From contig JAJUHR010000034.1 of the NCBI GenBank assembly GCA_029267795.1, positions 1-10,597 on the forward strand: a DNA stretch of 10,597 bases. Reading direction: 5' to 3'. This DNA is from Planctomycetota bacterium (lineage in GTDB: Bacteria > Planctomycetota > Phycisphaerae > Phycisphaerales > Phycisphaeraceae). Within the stretch, counting starts at the first letter, position 1. Each line of letters opens with the position of its first letter. The translations under genes and the position numbers were made by a program. Positions 1 to 5,229 of this stretch are shown here, piece after piece. The notes below the pieces were generated by a model. That model was given only the letters and a program-made list of their open reading frames with translations, ran no database searches and had not been told where the DNA came from.

Positions 1-57
1 CCCGGGGGTCCCCAGAACGGGGCTATCACCTGACCCCCCCCCGCATGGGCATCACCC

Positions 58-75
58 CGGTTTAAACCGTTTTTT
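58..75 (+). terminator. Weak terminator-like palindrome with T-tract
   Basis: A perfect 12-base palindrome, CGGTTTAAACCG (58-69), is followed directly by six T residues (70-75). As RNA the stem would be only about four base pairs with an AT-rich loop, so it is a poor Rho-independent terminator. Its place just after the possible gene end at 33 is the only contextual support. Confidence 0.25.
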
Positions 76-155
76 AACCCCCCTCCCCCGTTGTGGGGTC
101 TGGGGGGGTGTGGGGTCAAACCTCCGAAAAATCACCGGTCCGTCCCTCACCCCAA

Positions 156-178
156 CCCTCTCCCGAGTCGGGAGAGGG
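156..178. repeat. Intergenic palindromic (REP-like) repeat
   Basis: CCCTCTCCCGA (156-166) and TCGGGAGAGGG (168-178) form a perfect 11-bp inverted repeat around one base. The outer flanks (CCCAA on the left, GGTTAGG on the right) extend the symmetry imperfectly. Hairpins of this CCCTCTCCC/GGGAGAGGG type are scattered between genes in many GC-rich bacteria; only one copy is in this window, so its repeat status here is inferred from general familiarity. Confidence 0.55.
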
Positions 179-479
179 GGGTTAGGAAACTACTTCTAAC
201 AAACCAACGATTCGCCAACGAAAGCAGCCACCCCATCGCACGGTCCCATCCACCGAGCACTTGCCCAGAGGCAACACGACCCTCCCCCCCATCACCACCA
301 GCACAAACCGCCTAGGCAGCGATCCCTAACCAGCCCTAAGAACCGCTCGTGAAAGACCAAGAATCGCCCCGCACGCCCGCGGCGACACCCTGGATTTCCG
401 ATACCGCCGAGTGCTCCCCAGCCGGGAAGAGCAGCCGCCGTTGAAAATTTCTCGGGACATGCCGATGCTAGAGTTAATC

Positions 480-1724
480 ATGTCATCCCGCACCAATATC
501 GCCGTATGGGTGTTGGCCGCGATCGCCCTGGCCGCCTTCGGTTGCGACGCGGAGGTATCTTCACCAAGCTCAGCGACCCTCCCATCCACACCACCACCCC
601 AGCACCAGCAAGACCCCGACCACCCAACCCACACCCAGGAGGTCACCGTGAAAGTCCGCGTCTTCGATTCCAACGGACGTCTGGTCGGCCCGGTCCCCTC
701 AGCCCGCGTCGTGAAATCCGACGATCAATGGCAAGCACAGTTAACCCCCCTGCAATACCAGGTTACCCGCCAGCAAGGCACCGAACGGGCGTTCACCGGC
801 CAGTTGCTCCACAACCACGACTCGGGCGTCTACACCTGCGTGGGCTGCGGGCTCCCGCTGTTCGACGCGGCAGCGAAGTTCGACTCGGGAACAGGTTGGC
901 CCAGCTTCTACCAGCCTATCGCCCCCGAAAACGTCGCTGCACAGGCCGACCACACCCACGGCATGACCCGCACCGAGGTGCACTGCCCGCGCTGTGGCGC
1001 CCACCTCGGACACGTCTTCGACGACGGCCCCGCCCCCACAGGCTTACGCTACTGCATGAACTCCGCCTCGCTGGCGTTCACGCCGGCTGACCAACTGGCA
1101 AACCTGGTGGACCCCGCAGCCAAAGCGACAAACCCGCCCACCGGCGACGCCGCCTCCGCACCGCCCAACTTGGCCCAGGCCGTGTTCGCCGGCGGCTGCT
1201 TCTGGTGCACCGAAGCCGTCTTCGAGCAGCTCGACGGCGTGGCCGACGTGACCTCCGGGTACGCCGGCGGCACCGCAGCCGACGCCGATTACCGCACGGT
1301 CTCCTCAGGCCGCACCGACCACGCCGAGGCCATCCGCATCACCTACGACCCGGCCCGGATCACTTACGAGAAGCTGCTGGAAGTGTTCTTCACCGTCGCC
1401 CACGACCCCACCCAACTGAACCGACAGGGCCCCGACACGGGTCGGCAATACCGCTCCGCCGTCTTCTACGCCAACGACGCCGAGAAAGCCGCCGCCGAAG
1501 CCTACATCCAAAAGCTGCAAAAGAGCGGCAAATTCGATCGCCCGATCGTCACCACCCTCGAGCCCCTCGACGCCTTCTACCCCGCCGAGTCATACCACCA
1601 GGATTACGTCCGCCTGCACCCGGGCGACCCCTACGTCCGCATCAACGCCCTGCCCAAGGTCGAAAAAGCCCGCCAGCGATTTGGCCAACCTTCACCACCG
1701 AGCACCCAGCCGACCGATCGATGA
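480..1724 (+). CDS. msrAB: Lipoprotein-type MsrB-MsrA methionine sulfoxide reductase fusion
   Basis: Bifunctional reductase repairing both stereoisomers of methionine sulfoxide in oxidised proteins. With the start at 480 it has 414 residues. Residues 1-22 look like a lipoprotein signal: a short polar start, a hydrophobic stretch from I7 to F20, then A-F-G-C22; a Pro/Ser-rich linker follows, so the enzyme is probably an exported, membrane-anchored protein. MsrB spans about 85-205: zinc cysteines C120/C123 and C169/C172, GTGWPSF, H175/H178 and catalytic C192 in RYCMNSASL. MsrA spans about 232-395: catalytic C240 in GCFWC, DHAEA and SYHQDY. C243 is the only other cysteine in the MsrA domain and no C-terminal resolving cysteine is visible; MsrB also lacks an obvious resolving cysteine. 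The frame is open upstream to 411, with ATGs at 411, 459 and 465; 480 is preferred because it places the signal peptide at the N-terminus, although no strong ribosome site precedes any of them. Identity is certain from the motifs; location is inferred. Confidence 0.95.
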   Translation: MSSRTNIAVWVLAAIALAAFGCDAEVSSPSSATLPSTPPPQHQQDPDHPTHTQEVTVKVRVFDSNGRLVGPVPSARVVKSDDQWQAQLTPLQYQVTRQQGTERAFTGQLLHNHDSGVYTCVGCGLPLFDAAAKFDSGTGWPSFYQPIAPENVAAQADHTHGMTRTEVHCPRCGAHLGHVFDDGPAPTGLRYCMNSASLAFTPADQLANLVDPAAKATNPPTGDAASAPPNLAQAVFAGGCFWCTEAVFEQLDGVADVTSGYAGGTAADADYRTVSSGRTDHAEAIRITYDPARITYEKLLEVFFTVAHDPTQLNRQGPDTGRQYRSAVFYANDAEKAAAEAYIQKLQKSGKFDRPIVTTLEPLDAFYPAESYHQDYVRLHPGDPYVRINALPKVEKARQRFGQPSPPSTQPTDR

Positions 1725-1775
1725 GGACAGCGAAGGGTTACCGGCCCACCCTAGCCGGAGAATTTGATCAATTCG

Positions 1776-1800
1776 GTAGGGCAGGACATGGTCCTGCCAA
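1776..1800. repeat. Dispersed GTAGGG hairpin repeat, copy 1
   Basis: Starts GTAGGGCAGGAC and closes with GTCCTGCC, giving an 8-bp stem (GGCAGGAC/GTCCTGCC) around a very short loop. It shares its GTAGGG head and overall form with copies at 1832-1860 and 2895-2922. It is in the intergenic space after msrAB. Confidence 0.6.
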
Positions 1801-1810
1801 GGATCCGTGG

Positions 1811-1827
1811 GGTCTGCGGTGCGGACC
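1811..1827. repeat. Small hairpin between two GTAGGG repeats
   Basis: GGTCTGC (1811-1817) and GCGGACC (1821-1827) pair with one G-U wobble around GGT. It lies between repeat copies 1 and 2 and may belong to the same composite repeat cluster. There is no T-tract after it, so it is not a standard terminator. Confidence 0.35.
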
Positions 1828-1831
1828 TTTC

Positions 1832-1860
1832 GTAGGGCGGGGCTTGGCCCCGCCAAATCT
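1832..1860. repeat. Dispersed GTAGGG hairpin repeat, copy 2
   Basis: GTAGGGCGGGGC followed by GCCCCGCC, then AAATCT. The stem GGCGGGGC/GCCCCGCC is perfect over 8 bp. Copy 3 at 2895-2922 has the same layout and the same AAATCT tail, with compensating changes in the stem, so this is a real repeat family. Copies 2 and 3 flank the gene 1923-2888 in the same orientation. Confidence 0.65.
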
Positions 1861-1871
1861 CTAATTCTTCC

Positions 1872-1940
1872 GTAGGGCATGACACCATTCTGCTGAATCT
1901 TTTCACGGCAGAATAATGCAACTCAACGGCCTGTCCTACC
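1872..1940. repeat. Possible small element with imperfect inverted ends
   Basis: Begins GTAGGGCATG and ends CTGTCCTAC, which read as imperfect inverted ends. Inside, ATTCTGC and GCAGAAT form a 7-bp stem with a 14-nt loop. The right end covers the last codons of the minus-strand gene ending at 1923, so that gene's final residues may derive from the element. The boundaries are a guess and there is no transposase. Confidence 0.3.
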
Positions 1941-2888
1941 GACTGAGGGTGCGTCGTTCGAGGAATCGCATGGTTGGTCGTAGTAGGCAGGTCCGCGGAC
2001 TGTGACATCGGTGATCAACAAGGCGGGCACCCCAACAAACGTAATTCCTTCAGGCGCCGCATTAGGTGGTCCGTCACTAGGCCAATTAAGTTCGCGTTTA
2101 ATGGCTTCGAGAAGTAGTTGCTGGATGCGGTATGCGTTCTTCGAAGCAACGTCAGTTCCACTAAGATCCATTCCAAGCTTACCGTGTGTGATCTGACACC
2201 TGAGACGGTAGAGCTCGCTATACTCTGCCCGGGGCACACCCAGTTGTTTTTCTAAGAAGTCACGAACTGTACGTACCGATTTCGGCCCCTTTGTTGGTGC
2301 ATGACAATGGGGACATTCAGTCACATCTTGATGACACTTAGAACAATACCAAGGACCGTCGACCAGAGGAGCTAGAACCTCGAGTCCAATCCAGTGGTAG
2401 GTGACTTGTTCCAAGGGATTGGAAGCTGAGATACCCTTCAAGAACCACGATATCGCTTGGTCGATCTTAGGCGCTAGTTGCCCTTCCAGAATCGCCGGAT
2501 TTAGCGATGTACTTTTGCGAAATCCCAGCTTTGTCATATGAAGGCTAATACCGGGCGGCGGTCCTGGGAAATAAACTTCTTTAGCCTTATCTCCCTCCTT
2601 GAGCCCTGACGGCACTATCCGCGCGCAGATCACATGAAAGGGAGTAAGCATGGAAAATGAGAGTCTTGCTAATACGCGACCAATGCGCGCAAAATCTTCG
2701 GAATGGTCCGCCTCGAGTTCAAGGGAAGTAGCCTTCGTCTCGATCAAAGTTGCAGGGCTCTTCACACTTCCATGCAATCCTGGAAACTCAGCTCGCACTG
2801 CTCTGATGCTGATCGAACGATCACTACCCAAAACTAAAGGGGTGCTGAGACTGATCGGTGGCTTAGCCCAAACCTGGACGAGATACAT
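1923..2888 (-). CDS. Unnamed protein with zinc ribbon and HEPN-like R-x4-H motif
   Basis: 321 residues, no family recognised with certainty. A four-cysteine zinc ribbon lies in the middle (C182, C185, C192, C195, spacing C-x2-C-x6-C-x2-C), inserted in a helical region that starts near residue 140. After it come FLEKQLG, SELYRLR and R230-C-Q-I-T-H235-G, then a long helix. The R-x4-H motif at the end of a helix, followed by G, is the pattern of HEPN domains, including the Apea-like HEPN group, many of which are RNases or act in toxin-antitoxin and antiphage systems. The N-terminal 130 residues (WAKPPISLSTPLVLGSDR and on) look like a beta-rich accessory domain. No signal peptide or membrane segment is visible. 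The start at 2888 has no clear ribosome site. The gene is visibly richer in A+T than msrAB and is flanked on both sides by GTAGGG hairpin repeats, which suggests acquisition. The RNase role is inferred from one motif only. Confidence 0.75.
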   Translation of the reverse strand: MYLVQVWAKPPISLSTPLVLGSDRSISIRAVRAEFPGLHGSVKSPATLIETKATSLELEADHSEDFARIGRVLARLSFSMLTPFHVICARIVPSGLKEGDKAKEVYFPGPPPGISLHMTKLGFRKSTSLNPAILEGQLAPKIDQAISWFLKGISASNPLEQVTYHWIGLEVLAPLVDGPWYCSKCHQDVTECPHCHAPTKGPKSVRTVRDFLEKQLGVPRAEYSELYRLRCQITHGKLGMDLSGTDVASKNAYRIQQLLLEAIKRELNWPSDGPPNAAPEGITFVGVPALLITDVTVRGPAYYDQPCDSSNDAPSVGRTGR

Positions 2889-2894
2889 AACGTA

Positions 2895-2922
2895 GTAGGG
2901 TGGAGCTTGGCTCTACAAATCT
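2895..2922. repeat. Dispersed GTAGGG hairpin repeat, copy 3
   Basis: GTAGGGTGGAGC, then GCTCTAC and AAATCT. It has the same plan and tail as the copy at 1832-1860 with substitutions in both stem arms. It lies just upstream of the start of the minus-strand gene 1923-2888, in the stretch where that gene's promoter and ribosome site would be expected. Confidence 0.6.
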
Positions 2923-2939
2923 GGTTTTTAATACATCGC

Positions 2940-3578
2940 TCACACCGCTGCGGGTTTCTTACCCTGCTTCTTAGCTGTTTTCTTTCTCGCACGCCGCTTC
3001 TTTGCTGGCCGCGGGCCAGCTCCCTCGCCGACCGGACCAGACAACGTCGTGGCCACCAGGTTCTCGCCCACGGGGTTCAGGCGAAAGGTTCCACGCCCCA
3101 CACGATCAAGGTAGCCCTGACTCACCGCGTTATTGAGCGTCACCGAGGGCTGCCGGAAACGCCGCCATCCCACAAGATGCGCTGCCTCCTGCAGGTCAGC
3201 CGAGGTGATCGTGTCCTTGCGCTCGGCCTGCGGAGCCTCGAAGCCATAAAAATACGCGACCACCGCGGCGAACTGCTGATCGCTCTTGGGTTTCTTTTCG
3301 CTTACGAACGCCTCGATGCCCTTCAGGGGCCCGCCCGCAGGCACAGCACGCCTGTGACGTCTCATACGTGCGGAAGACGGCGGCACCGATGGCATCGGCG
3401 GCGGCACATGCCCGCCCGTCGTGCCCGGCGTCACAGCAAGACCAAGGCTCTCGCTGACCCAACGGATGATCCGCTCCTGCTCGGTCTTCTCCCAACCGCG
3501 GAGGATGCCTTTGATCTGCTCCGCTGCCACAAAATCGGATTGGGTTCGCCGTTTCTTTGGCCCAACCGTTGGCGACAT
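2940..3578 (-). CDS. Conserved-looking protein with winged-helix-like core and Lys-rich tail, function unknown
   Basis: 212 residues. A charged N-terminal helical part (about 15-48) leads through a Pro-rich linker (50-82) to a compact core from about 86 to 178: EAFVSEKKPKSDQQFAAVV, then YFYGFEAP, a helix around ITSADLQEAAHLVGW, then LNNAVSQGYLDRVGRGTFRL and VGENLVATTL. The succession of helices, the GYLDRVG..FRL turn and the final strand resembles a winged-helix fold, and proteins of this type occur as hypothetical proteins in many bacteria; that comparison is from memory. The last 24 residues are nearly all Lys/Arg/Ala, like a nucleic-acid-binding tail. The start at 3578 is supported by GGAG seven bases upstream on the minus strand. 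It lies in the same orientation as the gene 1923-2888, separated by about 50 bases containing a repeat. DNA binding is inferred; no partner is evident. Confidence 0.75.
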   Translation of the reverse strand: MSPTVGPKKRRTQSDFVAAEQIKGILRGWEKTEQERIIRWVSESLGLAVTPGTTGGHVPPPMPSVPPSSARMRRHRRAVPAGGPLKGIEAFVSEKKPKSDQQFAAVVAYFYGFEAPQAERKDTITSADLQEAAHLVGWRRFRQPSVTLNNAVSQGYLDRVGRGTFRLNPVGENLVATTLSGPVGEGAGPRPAKKRRARKKTAKKQGKKPAAV

Positions 3579-3703
3579 GACTTAGCTCCATAGGCAAAAA
3601 CGAGGTTCTGCCAAACGTTTCCCCAGCAAAAAATGATGCAGGCCAAACGACCTGCTTTCCAAGGCTGTTCTCCGCTCCCCTACTCATCGCCGCTACGCAG
3701 CAA

Positions 3704-3751
3704 TCGGGGTGACTGGATTTGAACCAGCGACCTCTTCGTCCCGAACGAAGT
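3704..3751 (-). other. 3' half of tRNA-Pro (anticodon CGG), probable attachment site
   Basis: On the minus strand the sequence reads as the anticodon arm CTTCG-TTCGGGA-CGAAG (anticodon CGG), a variable loop, a T arm with the CTGGTTCAAATCCAG stem-loop, and the 3' acceptor strand CACCCCG with discriminator A at 3704. CCA is not encoded. The expected 5' half, starting CGGGGTG and with a D arm, is missing: bases above 3751 do not form an acceptor or D stem. Tyrosine recombinases often integrate in the 3' half of tRNA genes and leave this kind of remnant at the far junction, with the element on the side where the 5' half should be, here towards higher coordinates. That the intact tRNA lies at the other end of the element is inference. 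Confidence 0.75.
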
Positions 3752-3753
3752 AT

Positions 3754-3984
3754 ACCACTGATCCAAGTGTTGCAAGTAATGAGGTTACGTCGATCACCTC
3801 CGCCGCTTGTACCCCAGCTTGTACCAAAATAACAAAAATCGAGCCGAACGACGCCGGATTGAAGACCCTTATCGACGCTTGGCCCACGCTGCCGGACCCG
3901 ATCCGCGCAGGTATCGTTGCTTCGGTCTGTTCAGCGGCCGGCGCCCACCCACGCACACCAAACCAGGGGTCTTTCCATGATTGA
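3754..3984 (+). pseudogene. Short ORF remnant next to the tRNA scar
   Basis: Open frame running out of the tRNA remnant to TGA at 3982-3984. The part before about 3770 is only tRNA read in antisense. The later part contains LIDAWPTLPDPIRAGIVASV, an amphipathic segment that looks like real protein. It could be the C-terminal tail of a lost integrase or the end of another element gene; neither can be shown. No ribosome site or independent start is visible. The TGA overlaps the ATG of the next gene (3977), which would fit translational coupling if the frame was once translated. Confidence 0.35.
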
Positions 3985-4483
3985 GACTCGTCTAGCGCCG
4001 TCACCTGCGGCGTCTAACGGTCGGGATTCGCAAGGGCGGTTCACGCCCAACAACACCTTTGGCAAAGGCAACCCGCACGCCAAGCGAGTCCAGGAAGTCC
4101 GCTCAGCACTAATGTCCGCTGTGACCGACGAGGATGTTAAGGCGATCGTGGCCAAGATGGTCGAGAGGGCCAAAAACGGCGACGTGGCGGCCGCCAAAGA
4201 AGTGCTTGATCGTCTCGTCGGCCGACCGGCGTCACCGGTCGTCATCGGCGAACCTGAAGACGCAGGGGCTTACGACGCCAGCCACCCGTCGGCGAGCATT
4301 CAGGCGCTGCAGGATCACATCGACCGGCTGTTGGGCGTCGAGCCGGCCGCATCGAGCGACATAGCAGCCCTGGAGCCTAGCCCTCCAGCAGCTTTGCCCC
4401 CTCAGCGGCCCCGCGATCGGCCAGAGCGCGCCGATGATGGGAGGATAGGGGGTGCCGTCATGATCCGGACGCGGGGCTTCTAA
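3977..4483 (+). CDS. Small mobile-element-type protein, function unknown
   Basis: 168 residues from the ATG at 3977, chosen because AGGGG lies about nine bases upstream and the conserved-looking part follows soon after; the frame is open further upstream (ATG at 3917) but that part is unlike protein. Core: NGRDSQGRFTPNNTFGKGNP (about 14-33), AKRVQEVRSALMSAVTDED, then AIVAKMVERAKNGDVAAAKE and LDRLVGRP. This GRD-GRF / GNP-A / helix plan, with a helix-turn-helix-like part counting repeats of small and charged residues, is familiar from short proteins common in planctomycete genomes and next to phage-like genes; an association with small-terminase-like proteins is only a possibility. A second helix (SIQALQDHIDRLLG) and a Pro/Arg-rich tail follow. 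Its neighbours are the tRNA scar and the remnant it overlaps, suggesting it belongs to the integrated element. Confidence 0.65.
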   Translation: MIETRLAPSPAASNGRDSQGRFTPNNTFGKGNPHAKRVQEVRSALMSAVTDEDVKAIVAKMVERAKNGDVAAAKEVLDRLVGRPASPVVIGEPEDAGAYDASHPSASIQALQDHIDRLLGVEPAASSDIAALEPSPPAALPPQRPRDRPERADDGRIGGAVMIRTRGF

Positions 4484-4901
4484 ATGCACCGGTTCCATAG
4501 GCACGCCCTGTGCTGTAGTAGGAAAGACGCAAATTCGTGGAAGTTGGGAATTAACAATCTGGGCGGCTAGCCGTACACCCGCCGAGTAGGCTCTGATCGA
4601 ATACGTCAGCCATCGCAAGAAGACGTTGCTTTAATTGGCCACCGAGGGTGTGACCACGTCTTGGAACTCTGGAGCGTTCACAAGTACGCCGGGGTACTCA
4701 AGAAAGCCTTCTGCTGCAGGCTGCTGAAGCCAGCTCAGGCCCCCCCTTTGAAGCCGCTCCCTTTCCCGCCCGGACCACCACGGTGATCGAATGTCACCTG
4801 TCACCTGCAACCACCCGAGAGTGCCCTACAACAGATGGCCCTCCTCATGAACCAAGTCGCGCTGCGGCACCGCTCACGGGGACTCCCGACCTAAGTGGTT
4901 G
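4484..4901. other. Gap without a confident gene
   Basis: About 400 bases between the small gene and the RNA genes of the CRISPR locus. Both strands have open stretches here (plus strand 4571 to 4897 lacks a stop but also lacks a usable start; minus strand 4631-4798 is listed separately). A run of eight C residues (4740-4747) and a tandem GTCACCT pair (4794-4807) are present. The mix of partial frames suggests decayed genes, but none can be named. Confidence 0.5.
4631..4798 (-). CDS. Possible small protein or gene fragment, 55 residues
   Basis: From GTG at 4798 (AGGTGA lies a few bases upstream) to TAA. It has a Gly-rich N-terminal half followed by LSWLQQPAAEGFLEYPGVL and VNAPEFQDVVTPSVAN. 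The second half is compositionally like real protein, the first half is not obviously so, and a stop lies immediately upstream in frame. It could be the end of a broken gene. No family recognised. Confidence 0.2.
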   Translation of the reverse strand, partial: GDIRSPWWSGRERERLQRGGLSWLQQPAAEGFLEYPGVLVNAPEFQDVVTPSVAN

Positions 4902-4935
4902 AAAGAAAAAGAGCCGTCGCGCTAGGCAGGACGGC
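4902..4935 (-). terminator. Terminator of the second tracrRNA-like block
   Basis: On the minus strand, GCCGTC pairs with GACGGC (plus positions 4930-4935 and 4913-4918) around an 11-base loop, followed by TCTTTTTC. A standard Rho-independent layout. Confidence 0.7.
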
Positions 4936-5016
4936 CGGTCGCTCCGTGGAGCGCTGCCTGCGAATCTTCCCATTCGAAGATGGGGCATCTTGTTGCAAAA
5001 AGATTCGCGAATCGGC
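4902..5016 (-). ncRNA. Second tracrRNA-like RNA block (diverged duplicate scaffold)
   Basis: Immediately downstream of the tracrRNA terminator the minus strand repeats the tracrRNA plan. Plus-strand TCTTGTTGC followed by AAAAA (4988-5001) matches the tracrRNA copy at 5132-5146, where GAAAAA follows; this is the lower-stem part of the anti-repeat. Then come a 6-bp hairpin (ATCTTC 4964-4969 with GAAGAT 4976-4981), a second hairpin (CGCTCC 4940-4945 with GGAGCG 4948-4953) and a terminator stem with U-tract (4902-4935). The GGTCGC junction between terminator and second hairpin is shared by both copies. The 21-bp upper anti-repeat is absent; in its place is a 12-base palindrome, GATTCGCGAATC (5002-5013). 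Either a decayed duplicate or a short functional RNA. No own promoter is clear, so it may depend on read-through from the tracrRNA. Confidence 0.55.
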
Positions 5017-5023
5017 GGGAAAT

Positions 5024-5061
5024 AAAAAAGCCGCAGATCGGTGGGTTACACGGGCTGCGGC
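5024..5061 (-). terminator. tracrRNA Rho-independent terminator
   Basis: GCCGCAG (5030-5036) pairs perfectly with CTGCGGC (5055-5061) around an 18-base loop that may fold further, and on the minus strand the stem is followed by six T residues (5029 to 5024). It defines the tracrRNA strand and 3' end. Confidence 0.88.
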
Positions 5062-5171
5062 GGTCGCCTCGCGGCATTTGCGAGGGTAGCCCCTTCGTGT
5101 TTCAACGAAGGCGGTGCCCGCGAATGTTTCGTCTTGTTGCGAAAAACGCGGGCTAGGGTCGATTACACTGT
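5024..5171 (-). ncRNA. tracrRNA: tracrRNA of the type II-C system
   Basis: Pairs with the crRNA repeat so that the precursor is processed and Cas9 is loaded. The anti-repeat is at 5136-5169: bases 5149-5169 are identical to 21 bases of the array repeat's reverse complement, and GTTGCG at 5136-5141 matches its other end, leaving an internal bulge of 7 bases in tracrRNA against 9 in the repeat. Reading 5' to 3' on the minus strand come hairpin 1 (7 bp, 5092-5111), hairpin 2 (6 bp, 5067-5085) and a Rho-independent terminator (5024-5061). A consensus promoter puts the start at about 5170-5171, so the RNA begins almost exactly with the anti-repeat and is about 148 nt long. The gene is divergent from cas9, with the promoter in cas9's leader. 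Role and structure follow the known tracrRNA family; the exact ends are inferred. Confidence 0.92.
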
Positions 5172-5177
5172 CTTTTG

Positions 5178-5205
5178 ATATTAATCTCGATATATAACAT
5201 GTCAA
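5178..5205 (-). promoter_or_regulatory. tracrRNA promoter
   Basis: On the minus strand a perfect -35 TTGACA (5205 to 5200) is followed after 16 bases by TAATAT (5183 to 5178). Transcription would start about seven bases on, at 5170-5171, at the first bases of the anti-repeat. The region is strikingly AT-rich against its surroundings. It lies within the roughly 60 bases before cas9, so the two divergent units share a control region; no equally good plus-strand promoter for cas9 was found there. Confidence 0.85.
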
Positions 5206-5229
5206 GCAGGATTTTTTTCAGAGGTTTTT

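Larger units (their letters stand above)
1..479. other. Upstream intergenic region, no supported gene
   Basis: Very C/G-rich sequence with homopolymer-like C and G tracts and no convincing coding region. The first 33 bases read open in frame 1 up to TGA at 31-33 (ending NGAIT), so they could be the tail of a gene that starts outside the window, but this is too short to support. It also holds a weak terminator-like palindrome and a hairpin repeat, listed separately. The open frames here are proline/serine-rich and look like products of base composition. Confidence 0.6.

Noticed and set aside
411..479. Start of msrAB at 411
   Set aside because: It would bury the signal peptide 23 residues inside the protein; 480 gives a normal lipoprotein N-terminus.
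1741..1758. CCGGC/GCCGG hairpin after msrAB as terminator
   Set aside because: The stem is only 5 bp and no T-tract follows on the plus strand.
3196..3687. 163-residue minus-strand ORF and the 228-residue plus-strand ORF at 2907-3593
   Set aside because: Both are shadows of the gene 2940-3578, which has a ribosome site and a plausible protein core.
3704..3790. A complete tRNA-Pro gene
   Set aside because: TGGTA upstream of the anticodon arm superficially resembles a D loop, but no D stem and no CGGGGTG acceptor strand can be found.
3693..4004. Minus-strand ORF ending EVAGSNPVTPIAA
   Set aside because: The ending is the translation of the tRNA T arm, a common artefact; the rest has no protein-like features.
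4891..5205. 104-residue minus-strand ORF, and a plus-strand ORF at 4895-5089
   Set aside because: Both lie across the tracrRNA and its duplicate, whose stems, anti-repeat and terminators explain the sequence.
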